From Tretioscincus oriximinensis (taxonomy: Eukaryota > Chordata > Lepidosauria > Squamata > Gymnophthalmidae): 64,000 bases of DNA. A program made the position numbers and the translations under genes. The notes beneath the pieces are model-generated. The model was not told the DNA's origin. It saw only the letters and a list, made by a program, of their open reading frames with translations, and did not search any database. Shown piece by piece: positions 48,095 through 61,100 of the stretch (its first letter is position 1; each line of letters begins with the position of its first letter). Location: assembly GCA_022410635.1 (NCBI GenBank), contig JAJVDF010000593.1:484895-548894 (forward strand). The letters are read 5' to 3'.

Positions 48095-49585
48095 AGTAAG
48101 AAACAGAAACTTATTCAAGACTAAGGAAGAAGACCATTGATTAACTGAAGTTTGACCAAGACATAGGAGTTCAACGGAAGGAAAATGGTATGCACAAGTA
48201 CCATTAAAAACATGAAATTCAAGGCATAGGTTTGAATCTTGATTGTATCAACTGTTTCAATTATTTCTAGTAGTCTCTGGATTTCACCCAAATTTTCTGT
48301 TTACTGAACCACAAAAGCTAAAGTTGACAATCATTAAGGTCTCTAACAATTAAAAGACATTTGAAGTTTTTTAAATAAAACTACAAATTGACACATTACA
48401 ATAGATTTACAGAGCTTTCAATGGAGATCGCATTTTGAAGTTGCTGAATTAACATGACACTGAAAACTATTAAGCACTAATAGAAAAATATGCTAAACCA
48501 GGAAAATAGATAGTTTTCAAAGCTCATCCTTAGCATAAAAATGTTTTCAGAATTTCCTTCCTTATAAGAGCTAATTCCAGACAAAATTAGCATTTGAATT
48601 TACAACCAGCCTAAAAGCAGGAAGCATTTAAAGATCACTTCATAAAAAGTGAAAAAACAAAGATTTTACTAGATTTTTATATTAGCTGGCCAAGGTATTA
48701 TTATCACTGGATGGGAAAGATAATTCTATGTACACACAGAGAATATGGTAAGGGAAGCTACAAGTATTGAGCGCGAAGGTTTCAAAAACATTCTTGGATC
48801 ATTTGTGACCTCTGATTACACTGATGGCTTCTTTAGCCAATGATGATCTTATACCTGATGTTGGTAATACTATTGCTAGCAAATTGAACTGGGACTTTCA
48901 TTATTATTTTTAGTTTGAAGTAAGACAAATTAAGCAAGTATACACTATAATATAATAGAAATACTAGATATTCCTTCATTGATGTATAAATCTATGAATT
49001 AAAATGTGTGTTCAAAATTTTATGTTATTTGTTTGTTGGATTTTGATCAAAATTAAAGCAATATTATCGAAACTGAATAAAGGAAAACATTAAAAAGTCA
49101 TAAATTAAATGTTAATTGCCAGAACAAAATGGCATTCATCCAAGTATTCTTAATGAACTCGAATGTGAAACTGATGTTCTTTTTGCAAAAATATGCAATC
49201 TTCCCCTAAGATCAGGTTCAACATCTGAAAACTGGACAGTAACATGTTTATTTAGAAATTATATCCCAACCAATAGGTCCCAGGGCATGTAACAAAAGAA
49301 AAAAGGTAAGTAGGATATTGAAACGTATTTTGAAAAAGTATCCTTCCCTCCTTCTCACCTACCATACCTGGTATAAAAAAACCTAGAAGGAGCCAAACTT
49401 CCAAAGCTTGGGCTAACTGCTAAGTTTTAACAGACACGGAAAATGTTGTTTCACAGTCCAGAGGCCATCACAGAAAAGGTTCTTCTGTATGCCCTTTCCA
49501 CTGTATTTCTCAGAGCACAGAAACTACAAAAAAACTCTCTCTTTTGAGTTCTCAATATCTGGGGTTACCTGGGGTTACCAGGTTT
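48095..49585. other. Intron 1 sequence, no feature recognised
   Basis: AT-rich, repeat-free to the eye. No exon recognised. Confidence 0.5.
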
Positions 49586-49589
49586 TCCA

Positions 49590-50110
49590 GGAAATTACAG
49601 ACTAATCATCTTAACATAAGCTTCAGATAAAGTGACAGAAACCATTTGGGGGAGGCTCTTAGATTCTGCACTGATACTTGATAGTTAAGCCAAGAATACC
49701 AATTTCCAAGTACATCTAGTTTGCCAGCATTGGCCCTTTCTGACTAAAAAACAGAAAAGAATAATAATAAATGAACAATTCTTGGAGTGGGGAAAGGTTC
49801 ATTATTGGAACCTTTCTCCAATATGCTTTTTAATTCCTTTATAAATAGACTAAACGTAGGAGTAAGAAGTGAGGGAGTAAAGTTTGCTGATGACACTGAA
49901 TTATTCAAGTGAATAAAAACTTGGCAGTGAGTGAGTGGACAATGAAACAGCTAATGTGCTTCAGTCTAAATAAGTGCAAAATGGACACTTCAGCAAAGAA
50001 CCCAATTACACCTATAAATTATCTTGTGGAGCTGTGAAATGTGTAGAAATGGGCAACCAGGATAATCGAAGAGCTGGATCAGCTCCATTGCCAAAATGAT
50101 CTGCAATGTT
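49590..50110 (+). mobile_element. CR1-like LINE reverse-transcriptase remnant
   Basis: gtaaagtttgctgatgacactg encodes V-K-F-A-D-D-T, the catalytic-aspartate motif of CR1 reverse transcriptase. Upstream ttacagactaatcatcttaacataag and downstream gggcaaccaggataatc match the usual CR1 ORF2 layout. Frameshifts and stops throughout. Confidence 0.55.
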
Positions 50111-50114
50111 TTAA

Positions 50115-51050
50115 GAAAGGACTTATAGAATCATGCATAGTGTGGAAAAATGGATAAAAAAGCACGAGCAGTTTCAGCCTCATGTATGACCAATGGTCAT
50201 TTTCTTCCAGATCCATGCCTAAAGCAAGTGTTCAGACAAGATAAACCCTGTCACCATTCCTTGAAAACTGGAATTGATTGTTTCAGAATAGTGATAATAC
50301 GGGATTTTACCTCATATTCTGGGCTTTATTGGGATTGCCAACAAGTCCCAACATAACCCCAGGATATGGTTGCCTGGACAAGATGTTAAAATAAATAGTC
50401 AGCGGCACACTAGGTAGGGTTCATTTTATGTTCTCATATAACTGGCAAGAAAAAGAAAATGATTCACCATACCTTCTTCAACTGAGATGTCAGGATTTGA
50501 ATCATGCAATTTCTCGACCAGTTATTTCAAAGCTATTTATGAGCTCTCCTTGGTGCTGCAACTATCAGATTGGCTCTTCCATTGGCTCTGAATACACTAC
50601 TAATTTTTACAGAGTACAACATATTGATCCAATAGTGTGGTGGCTATTGTTCATACACATGTCAGCATAGATAATTATAAAAACAGCTTTTAAGGAGTTT
50701 TAAATTACTATGTCCCATTGTTTCTTCTCCTTGTAGATTCCAACTAGACCCATCTTGGAACATGAAAAATATAGAAATTTATTTTTCTGAACTTCAAGTT
50801 AGTATAAAGCATCATTCAGTCTAATCTAGATCGAGTTCTATCTCATATTGTTTAAGACTCCTCAATACTTTACAGAATATTATGAGGTAATATCGGTATT
50901 GACAGTTCTGTCAATCCATTAGGTATTTCATTAAAAATATCCAAGTGATTTCAGGTGAACTCAAAAATAGTTCTCAAAATCTTCGAGAATGCCCCCAATC
51001 TGGGAAACCACTGTAACATAGTGTCCGTGATACCCATAATTTAAACATTA
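50115..51050. other. Intron 1 sequence, no clear feature
   Basis: May include the degraded 3' end of the CR1 upstream (actaggtagggttcattttatgttctcat near 50409). Otherwise unassigned. Confidence 0.35.
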
Positions 51051-51054
51051 AGCA

Positions 51055-51228
51055 CCTCTTTTACCTAGCCTTTGGCTGAAGTAATGCCACTTTTCCCCAC
51101 CTTTAGATATTGTTTTTTACTGTTTTTAATAATGTAAACTTGGTATTGTTTTTTATGGTTGGCCGTCCTGAGACCTTTGGGTATAGGGCGGGATATAGGT
51201 ACAAACAAACAAATAAAATAAATACATC
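51055..51228 (+). mobile_element. L2-like LINE 3' end
   Basis: cacctcttttacctagcctttggctgaag (end of ORF), then 3' UTR with gtcctgagacctttggg, tatagggcgggatataggtac and an (AAAC/AATA)n tail. Confidence 0.68.
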
Positions 51229-51599
51229 TGTTTTATATATGTAGTTCAAAGACTAGACAATGGGCCTTGCATATCTGACTACACTGATGCTTGCTCATAC
51301 ATCCATTCTCAGCATATCCATTATACACATGCCTTATTCTGAAGGCTATACTACTGACCACCACATTGGTAGGAACATGCTGTTATTGGGAGCCAAACCC
51401 ATAGCAATTTTAAGGACCAAAAGATAGCATGAGAAAAAGCTACCCTGCAATGTGAGAGATACATTTGCAAAGGAGGAGTACGGTAATTAATTCTCAAAAT
51501 TCAAAGGAATTATATTCCGCAATTTACAGAAAAGAAGAACTGATCCATGTGTAGTTTTTGTTGAAACAGAATTACTTTTGGGCCATGAATGGTTGGAAG

Positions 51600-51897
51600 A
51601 AGAAAAGGAATCTGGTTTTTATACCNCCGCCCTTCTCATCTGAAGGAACGCACAGCAACTTACAAGGTTACGATTTGCTAGAAGGCTTACATCTGTTCTA
51701 TCCTCCCAACCACATTGTGGTGGTACCTATTTATTTATTTGCAAACGTCTTTGCTTTCAAATAGCAAGTTTAGCTGAAGCTGAGGCAGTAGAGGGCGCTC
51801 ACCCCTCTCCACAGCAGACACATGGGTCTCAAACTCGATATCTTCACTGAAACACTGAGCTATTAACCTCTTGCACCACAGTGCCTCTAAGCTAAGA
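51600..51897 (-). mobile_element. tRNA-derived SINE, family D, copy 4
   Basis: Minus strand reads from a tRNA-like head (gaggcactgtggtgcaagagg, gagtttgagaccc) through gagcgccctctactgcc to the tail cagatgagaagggcggnggtat. Plus-strand landmarks: cttacaaggtta, cattgtggtggtacc. Confidence 0.7.
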
Positions 51898-52284
51898 ATG
51901 GTAACTTGGACTTTATAGCTCACTGAGGTTTCTTGCTTTCTTACACTATAAGAACTTGAAAACTGGCCACACCTCAAAATGAGAGTACATTCCATTAAGA
52001 AATCATTTTTGCCCAGAGATTCTGCCACTGTACCAACTTGGAAATTGAAATAATCAAACGTATTTTGCTAACTTGATGATCAGATGGTTTCTCTGCAGTG
52101 AGTTTAGCTTCTGCCACCATTTCAGGGAAGAAAAAGACCCTGATGGAATCTTGGGACATTGCTTATATTAGGGCCACAGATGAAAATTAATATTGATTTT
52201 CCTGTACTTGCATAATTATCTGTATACTAAAATCTCTAACTACTTTTAAGTGTATTTCTGGCCATTGGATATAACAAAAAAGTT

Positions 52285-52459
52285 AATTGCAGAGAAATAG
52301 CCGTGTTAGTCTAGCAGAAAGTCCAGCAAAGGAGCTAGCAGCACTTTGAGACTAACTTGAGAAAAGTGGTTGGCATAAGCTTTCGTAGACAGGTATACGA
52401 AAGCTTATGCCAACAACTTTTCTCAAGTTAGTCTCAAAGTGCTGCTAGCTCCTTTGCTG
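52285..52459 (-). mobile_element. Penelope-like near-perfect palindrome
   Basis: A 12-bp perfect duplication AACAAAAAAGTT flanks it (52273-52284 and 52460-52471). Arms of 64 bases (52324-52387 and 52396-52459) differ at one position around an 8-base loop. Only the left side carries the extra gagaaatagccgtgttagtc, so relative to the 42.5-kb copy it is inverted. Confidence 0.75.
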
Positions 52460-52996
52460 AACAAAAAAGTTGTACTATTAAAAAGGGGGAAGCAGCAAAA
52501 ATTAAATAAAATCTTGTCTTGCAGGATTGTTTAGTAATTTTGTGAGTAATTCTATTTTACATGGTACTTTTTTAGAAAAAATAAGCCATACATTCCTTAT
52601 TAACTACTCAACAGAAAGTTTTCATTTAGCATATTTCTATGCTGCCTTTCATTAGTATCATAATTTTTTAAAATGTAGCTTTGTGATGAAACAGACAAGT
52701 TACTATCTGAAAAAAAATTGCTTCTTGTTTAATCAGTACTGCTTTAAAAAGCAGAAGTACTTGGAAAGGACCAAGGATATGCCAGAAAAGCTATCTCCTA
52801 GCTCCAAGTCTCAAATTAGAGCTTTGAAAATAAACATCAGGGGTACCATTTAAACTATAGTGATATGTTGCTAAGATAGGAGTAGTTGAAGCATCTCACT
52901 GGATCTCACTAGGGATCCATTGGATCTCACTAAAGATCTTTGCATAAGAAAATTGTCTTAGACTAGGCCTGAAAACTGGCATGTGATCTGTAAGAA

Positions 52997-53455
52997 GAAG
53001 AAACTATTTTTATACTCCATCCTTCTCACCCAAAAGGATTCTGAGTGACTTACAAGTTTGATTTTTTTGCCTGAAGGTTTACATCTATTCTACATTTCCC
53101 CCCCATGTTGTGGTGGTACCCATTTATCTAGTTGAAATGTAGATTGCAAATCTACTTTCTTTCAAACAACTGAGTTGGCTGAAACTGAGACCAGTAGAAA
53201 GTGCTCACCCCCCCTTTCATGGCTGACACATAGGCTGACCAGGGGGTGTCTCCTGTTTTTTTCTGAGGAAAAAAAATTAAAAAACAAAAGAAATTTGAAA
53301 AAAAAAAATTTTTTTGAAAAAAATTTCCCCAGAAAAAACTGGGGGGCACCCCAAAACGGGTTTTCACACCCCCCCCCCCCCAAAAAAAAGGGTCATCTGG
53401 TCAGCCTATGTGACACAGGACTTCGAGAACGGACCTCTAAGGAGAATAATTTTGT
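52997..53455 (-). mobile_element. tRNA-derived SINE, family D, copy 5, split by a MITE
   Basis: Left part 52997-53230 (tttttatactccatccttctcacc, tacatctattctacatttcc, gttgtggtggtacccattta, gctgaaactgagaccagtag); right part 53409-53455 (gtgacacaggacttcgagaacgg). The family C MITE lies between them in the gtgacac block. Confidence 0.7.
53231..53408. mobile_element. Hairpin MITE, hAT-like, family C, copy 4
   Basis: Left TAGGCTGACCAG, right ggtcatctggtcagccta; A/T-rich centre and a 14-C run near 53370-53383. The flanks ctgacaca and tgtgacaca are an imperfect duplication of the SINE's tgacaca block. The left arm is shortened by a deletion after TAGGCTGACCAGG. Confidence 0.75.
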
Positions 53456-53494
53456 TTGAGAAAAAACGTATTTTTATTTGGATTCGTAGTATCT

Positions 53495-53725
53495 ATCAAG
53501 GGATCTCATAACGTCATAGAGACTAACAAGAAAAAAGTTAAATATCATGAGCTTTCACAGACATCTACTTCTTCAGATGCTCGGAAACTGTTTAGTTGAT
53601 AAAGACCATCTTACTTGATATTTCTTGCTACTCATTTAAACGCTAAGAAAAAGGTAGGCAGGCAAGCCTTGCTAGATATCCTCGATTCAGACTAAGACAG
53701 CTACTTCTTTGAAATCTACCTGTTT
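53495..53725 (+). mobile_element. Penelope-like element, diverged copy
   Basis: agagactaacaagaaaaaag, atgagctttcacagacatctacttcttcagatgct, and the end gatatcctcgattcagactaagacagctacttctttgaaat. The second arm is poorly preserved and no clear target duplication was found. Another scrap (agactaacacagctattgctg) lies at 54230-54250. Confidence 0.5.
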
Positions 53726-54589
53726 GGGTTTAGAGTTAAATTCACTTTATATAACATTATATGTTAATATATAATTATTGTATTTTCCTTGTATTTTGGT
53801 GATTTTTCTTTATTAATTTCTCCAAAGTTAATTTAAGCATATGACAGAAAAGTGCTATACAAATAAACATAATGATGTTGTAATTAGCTTTTATTCCAGG
53901 ACAAACCATATTCTACATTCGTGTACAGATGGCAGGTCCCTATTCCAGGATATAATCTGGAATAAGGTGCAATGCAGAAATGGCCATCGTAATGGTCAAT
54001 CAATTGGCTCACAGACAGCGCCTTAGAACCTCATTCTGTTCAGAATGTTAGTCATGAGTGACAAACCTATCAAAACCTAAATGCTAATTCAATACATCTC
54101 AATGTTTGTTAGTATCTCAACAGGTAAGACTTCACTTTTCTTTACTACTTGACTTGATCTTTCAATACTAAATCTACTTTCTAATATCGTATCAGCAATA
54201 AATAAGAGAGGGAGAGATCTATTCTGAAGTCAGACTAACACAGCTATTGCTGATATGATATATACATTCTCATTCTATTGTTTACCCACACATGCCACGT
54301 TCATTCATGTAAACAGTGCATCTTCTACGCACTAAAAATAACCAGGTTTACAACTCTAAAGTCTTGACTGGGTATGGTGAGAAAATACGAAACATGATAA
54401 GGGAAGGAGATTGCCATCACAACAGGAATGCTAAAAATTGGTGTCATAAGTTAGAGGAGCACTGATAACCTAAAATACCTTTCTCATCAAGCTATTTTGT
54501 TTATCATATAATATGCATAAATACATTGCAAATGTTGGACAAAAGAAACAATCTTAAGAGTTATGCATCCTGTTAGGAACAATGTAATA

Positions 54590-54700
54590 TAATAACTTAT
54601 ATTAATATATATTACTGTAATAACAATAATAATATATATTGATATGTAATATAAAATACTACAAAATATATAGTAATATTATGTATTACTAAAATACATA
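54590..54700. repeat. AT-rich simple repeat
   Basis: Irregular taata/atatat units over about 110 bases. Confidence 0.6.
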
Positions 54701-54917
54701 ATCAGGACTTACATGTCTATATGGCATACACATCTAGCAAAATATGCCTGTGATACAAATATCTTGGGAAAATGCATAACACAACTCAATTAACCACTAG
54801 CAACAGTCATTTAACAAACAAAAGTTTGCAGTCTCCTACCAACGAATTGTTACCATATGAACTTTCTGCATATTATTTCCCTGCTACAGAAATTGCTAGT
54901 CAATAGAAATGATTACT

Positions 54918-55155
54918 AGGTTTACAGATACCAAGGATATAAATGGTTACTAGGATGGTTGAATGTTGCCTCCGGGATGGAGCAACAGGCAATACTCTTG
55001 AAATACTATTTGCAGGGAGTCATGAACAGGTGCACATTTTGCCTTGTCTTCAGACTGCCCAGGTGCATCTGGATGGGCCTCTGTGTGAGACAGAATGCTG
55101 GACTAGATGGGCTCTGGTCCAATTCAGTAAGGCTCCTCTTATGTTCTTATGTTTA
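54918..55155 (+). mobile_element. CR1-like LINE 3' end
   Basis: ataccaaggatataaatggttactaggat, gggatggagcaacaggcaatactc, gcagggagtcatgaacaggtg, gcctctgtgtgagacagaatgc, tggactagatgggctctgg, ending ctcttatgttcttatg. One of the least diverged 3' ends here. Confidence 0.75.
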
Positions 55156-55159
55156 TCAC

Positions 55160-58100
55160 CTAGCCTGCATTATATAAAGTTTCATAGAAATAATAGCAGT
55201 TGTGAAGTTTCCTTTTTGTTCAATTCAGCAGAAGATCAACGTGCCCGAAAAAACCTAAGGTACAAGTTCTCTTACCACCACGACTCTTATAACCATGATC
55301 CCTTGGCGTGTTTGTATCCCGCTAGGTGAATATCACTTTTTTATCCTCAGATAAACCTTTAAAGAACTGCATCTCAGCTAACTCTTTCTGATCATTTCCC
55401 TTTCATACCTAAGAGATACGGTTAGCTACCAGTTTCTTTCGTAAAATTAAGCAGAGCTGAACAGCTTTACTGTTTAGGTATATTCCCCTCGTATCACATA
55501 CCTTTAAATAAAAAATAATAATTAATCGCACCGGATTCAAAGATGACAATGACAAATTAAGAGTCAAGAAGGGAAATTGTGAATAGGCTAAGATGAACAA
55601 TTGATTTCTATTATCAACAATCGAAACTGTGGTCGTTCAGATACTCCCAAACTGAACCGTCCATTATTCCACTTCCACCCATTTCCATGGTGGAGTTTGA
55701 TACATAAGAGTATCAAACTCAAAAGTATGATTTTTCTACTAGTAAATATAAAGAAACTTGACTGAGGCAGCAAATATTAGGATACCACCAGTGTACATAA
55801 GCATTGCATTATGGATTTCCTGCATGAGACTAAAATTTCATAGGTTCTAATACAAAAATAAGGAGTAAAAAACATTAGGTTTTCCTGGGAATCAGGAATA
55901 ACAAGGAGATAAAATAACTTGACTAGGGCAGTAAGTATTAAGATACCACCAGTGCACATATTTGTGTACATAAACATTGTGTTAAATTTTGAGGGAGGGA
56001 AATTATGGATATCCTGCATAAGTCTAAAACTGCTTAGGTTCTAATATGAAGATAAGGAGCAAAATGCATTTTCTGGGAGTGAGAAATAACAAAAGTGCAA
56101 AATGAAAGAACAATGTCTTCCAATAAATACTCCAGTATTTTTTTAATTCAGCATAATCCTCAGATATGGCTAACTATTGCGTGGTCAATTTGGGAGTATC
56201 TAACTAAAAGCAAAGCAACTGAAGACTAGAACAATTGACATCTTAAAAAGTATCTTTCATCTGCAATAATTACTAAACAAGCATCATTGCTCATACTTAA
56301 GGTAAAATATGGTAACATGTTGAGAGTAAATCTTCCTTAAAATTGGAAATTTCTTTTTTGCTTCAGTTTACAACTGTATTCAATTTTCTTAAAAATCCAG
56401 ATTTTTTTTTTCAAACTTCCATGTGTGATATTTTGTAATGATCACCTAAAATGTTTTTTTCATCATTTGAACCTTAAAAAAAAGCTTGCAGCCCTTGCAA
56501 CTCTTGTGCATTTCAACTCTTTTGTAGCAACATTATTGCTAAGTACATTTAAACACTAGACATGCACACATCCAGAGCAGAAGACGAATAAATAAGGCAT
56601 ACATAATTCTTGCTAAGCTGCATGTAGACCCCAAGGCAAGAAATGAAACATAAGACCACATTTTCCTCCCAATGGGACTGATGCTGACCTTTGATAGAGC
56701 AACAAGGGACAACAACAACAGCAAAATCCAAATACTTACGGGACAATACATCACACTAAAGTTTATTGCCTTATATCACTTTCCCAGCACATTTAAAGCT
56801 GGTAAAATAACATTGCTAGGTGGTATTATTTAGATTCCGAATTGAACTATACTGAAACCGAGTATTCTTTAAACTGATTCTCTCATTTACGATTCACTAC
56901 CAAATTAATATTGACATCACTAATTTTAAAATCCTGGAATCACTAAGCGTTAATGTTAGAAGAATGTCAGCACATACCATGCAGTTTCTTAGAAAGGAAC
57001 TGGAGTTATTAAGCCGTAAAGATCTCAGTTTAAAGCACAGGAATCAATGGTAAGCACAAAGCATTCAAGAAATCAAGGCCCAATACTCAAAATGTTATTT
57101 TTGCACACTAGGTGCAGTAAATTTCACCACAAATTCAGCAACTTTCACATAACTGTCAATCACAATACTGTAAGACAACTGGACTCTGTGGCGTAGCTTC
57201 TAACTCATAGCTGATTAGTGCAATTGTACTCAGCTCCCATAATTCTTTGCCATGCTCATTAAGGGTTATAAAAGATGGAGTTCAATATTTGAAAACTACA
57301 TATTAGCTGCCTTCACGCAGTGGGGGGAAAAGGTCAACTTGAATTTTGTTCTTCATACATCTACACTGAGCACCAATTTATACCATACTGGAATTAGATG
57401 CTCAAAGAACATTGCCTAGAAACTTCCTGGACTTTCTTCAGATAAAGGTCTGTCATTCATCTAGCTCAACTGTTAAAACTTATGCAGATGGTAAAGAGGG
57501 AATCAATGATCCAGAGAAATGTGACAACTTGTAACAGGTAGTGAATGAAGAAAACAATCCTAGTATAAGACTACTGTATCAGTAAGCATCTTAATCTTCA
57601 AATTTGCCAACCTAAAGTCTTTAATATCTGATAAGGTATGAGCAAAACCGGAACTGGTAGGTTAAAATACAAGCATACCCATTACATGATCTGTTTTCTG
57701 ATACATCAGAGCTGACTGCTATGTTGTAATCTGTTCTATGTTGGATTACACTAACCGTAAATTTGATATAAAATTTAAAAATTAATCCAAAATATAGATT
57801 CAGGTTAGAAGGTAATACCAACTATAAAACATCTGAAGTCCATATAAGGTAGAAAACATGTGCAACAATTCTCAAAACAATACATATTTGTTCCAGAAAT
57901 CAAGAAATGTTTAACGTTTCCAGATTCCTATAGATCATTCATATTGCTAATCCATATTGCATTTATACCAAATAAAATACAAAGTGACAACACAAATCTC
58001 CCTATAAACAGTTGTATGCATTACAAGAATGCTGCAGAAAGTTGTTTTGTGAATGCTTCTGAATGTTTTCATAATGCAAATACTCAGTCTTGCCCTATTT

Positions 58101-61100
58101 TGGCTAGACAAAAAGAAAAAGGCAGACAAAAATCTGTTTAAGAACAGATGGTTTTGGTTTACCAATCAAGTGGAATTTTATAAATTGTTCTTCCCTCTCT
58201 GAGAAAATAAAGTTAATATACTCTGAAATTGGTCAGTTTCCATTAGACATTTGGATCAAAAGACTAGCAGAATGAGGCTGCAAAAATACTAAGAAAAATA
58301 CCAATTGCAACCATTCTCTATAAGCAATTCTTAATATTATCTATGAGCTTTTAGTTTGCTGCGTATATTTATCCTTTCAACCCAACCTTTCATTAAAATA
58401 AAACTATCAATATTATACCAACATCTGTGTTTGTCTATGCAAAAATGTGCCTCTCCAAAATGTGACAATGAACAAACGTATGTGTGAACATATTTTTTCA
58501 CATTTTCAACAGTTCAGAAGGTAAACTGGAAAGAGATTCGTTTTCTCAAATAGTGTAATTCAAAACTATGACAGGCCTCGCTTTTAATGCAATTAAACGT
58601 ATGTTGAAAATGTGTGAAGTAATAGAACAAAACTCAAACCCTTAAATGTACAGTGCAGAGTCAATATGATACAACCCTTATGACTAATATCATATCCATT
58701 ATTTTCACTACCTTTCCTGTTCCACCATAAAGTTTCCTTTCAGTTGCTTTAACATAACCATTAGACAGCATCTAACTTTAAAAATGAGCTTGTATCTATT
58801 TGGAATCAGATTCCACTGCTACCAGTAGACCTTATTTATGAACACTGTGCTAAATGTTTTCCTGCATTTAAAAAGAAATTGAAGTTGATACGTAATAATT
58901 GAATTTGATTTTATACTATACAATGGTGACCATACAAGGTAAGCAAGCAGAAAAAATAGTTCAGTAACAGAAGTCATGGATTGTTCCCTATTACGGAAAA
59001 TCCAACCATTCCGATGAACAATGAAAACAACAGAACCCCAGATGTTATTTCTTTTACATTTTTTCCTCCTCCCCAAAAAAATAAGAAGGAAAAATTGGTT
59101 ACATGTATGAAGGCCTATCTTGTCCATTTGGGAATAAGTAACAAACAACTGTTTTTTCTATTCTTTGAAAATCTTGCCAGGAGAATTTAAGATAACTATT
59201 AAAGGATATTTAAAGCATGTACAAAAGATTAAGTCCACTTCTGGAGTGTTTTTTTGTGAAAGAAATTATGGGAGCTAGTGAAAAACCCAGGTCAACCTCA
59301 TGCCATGTCTTCTTAATGCTTCTTTGCCTTCGTAAATTCAACCTGTAGGTGTCAGCTCTTAAATTCTAAATGTCATAATTAAATCTAAAGAGCAGTCATT
59401 TCTTTGCAAATCTGAATATTTTTAAACATTCATATTTACGATACCTATTTAAAGGACGAACAGTAAATACAATGATTATAACTTTCAAAGAGAAAGCCTC
59501 ATACTTAAGATTATGTCCCAAAATTCTCATCACAATCCATCTAAGTGGAAATGTGCTAAATATTGTGTATCAATCTGCTAAACAGAGCCATTAATGTAAT
59601 TGAACACAAGTTCAACAGCAACCAGTTTCTTCCACAAATAAAAAGGTAAATTTGGTACATCTATTAAAATACTTTTTAACAAAAAGCAGGACAACCATCA
59701 GTTTCCAGGATTACTACAATCTAAAATGCCATTTTGTCTTTAACTGGTTATAGGTTTCAGTTCAAGCTAGCAAAAGTGTCAAGACTATTAAAAGTGTCAC
59801 AACTACTAAAAATGGCATGCTTTTATTTCAATACTTCTGCTTTAAACCTGACATTAAAAAGCAAGCAGTATCAGGACTTTAACAGCAGTTTTTGCTGCCT
59901 AATGCTCAACACTTTACACTTCCTAGCAACTTTTAAAAATGTATCTTATATTATTGGTTTGCCTCTGAAAGTTTTGTTGTTGTTTTTAACAGACACTGCA
60001 TTTTTAAACTCGCAGTCCCTGTTCATGTATCAGTGTGGCTTGGTGTTTAATCATTTCAAAGCAAGTACACTATATAAAGATGGAGCAAAACTCCTCAGAA
60101 GTAAGTTCCTTAAAATAAATGGAATTTGAGGTAGTCATAATCTGAACATCAGGCTGTAAGTTAGCGTTGCAATGACCTTGTTAATTCATGCCAATTATTT
60201 ATGATGTAGTTCGCATCTGGTGCTTCTTGAATGAAAAGAGGAATATCAGTGATTCATAAGCATTTAAAGCTGTTGAAAGGAAAATGTTTATAGTTGCATT
60301 GGCTTCAGTACTCCAAACTCACTTGAAGCTGAATAACCTAAACCAACCCATAAGGGTAAAAAAAATATATACAGAAGTTACCTAAATGTTGCCTTAATCA
60401 TAATACCAGATGCCATTAGGATGCCTTATGAACAGAGAAGATGAATAAATTAATGTATAGGAATGTGTAAGCCATGCCTATAAATAGTGCTTGCTTAGAT
60501 CAATTTCCAACATCAGTGACACCACCTCTGACATAGGAATACTTTACCTTGCTCATAAACTCTTGATACAGTCTGGAGGTTCTATTTTATAGAACCACAG
60601 AGAAAACGGCACGTCTTTTTCCTTCCACAAATTAAATATTCAGTTTCAGTGAGGGAGAAACTGTGTTTTTAAAAGAACGTTTTGATGGAGGGATCATTTT
60701 ACCCTGTACATTCAATGAGATTTAAAGATTCTCAGATGTAATAGAATGAGTGGTGATGCTTTCAATTTTACTTCTTTTAACATTTATCCATAAATTTAAC
60801 CAACTGATGGCTTTGGTTATTGGCCATAAAAGGCTGGCTGCATGTAGATTAATTGTCTTTAGGGAAAGTAATCAAGAGATAAACATATGCACAATCAACA
60901 CAACTTTCATTGTGAAGTCATTTGAAAAAGTGCTTCAAATCCATTCCTTACAAGCTGTCAGACCAAAGAGTCACTGGACTATATAAACCTCAGTCAAGCA
61001 AAAATTATTATGTGGGTCGAAACCGAATGCTAGGCAGCAAGTCTGATAAGCCTGCAGCGAAGATTTAGATCTTCCAGTTCACAAACGGCTAATGTTAATA

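Noticed and set aside
59734..60129. 131-codon plus-strand ORF in the repeat-poor region
   Set aside because: Leucine/phenylalanine-rich translation of AT-rich DNA, no domain, no splice borders; expected by chance in 64 kb.
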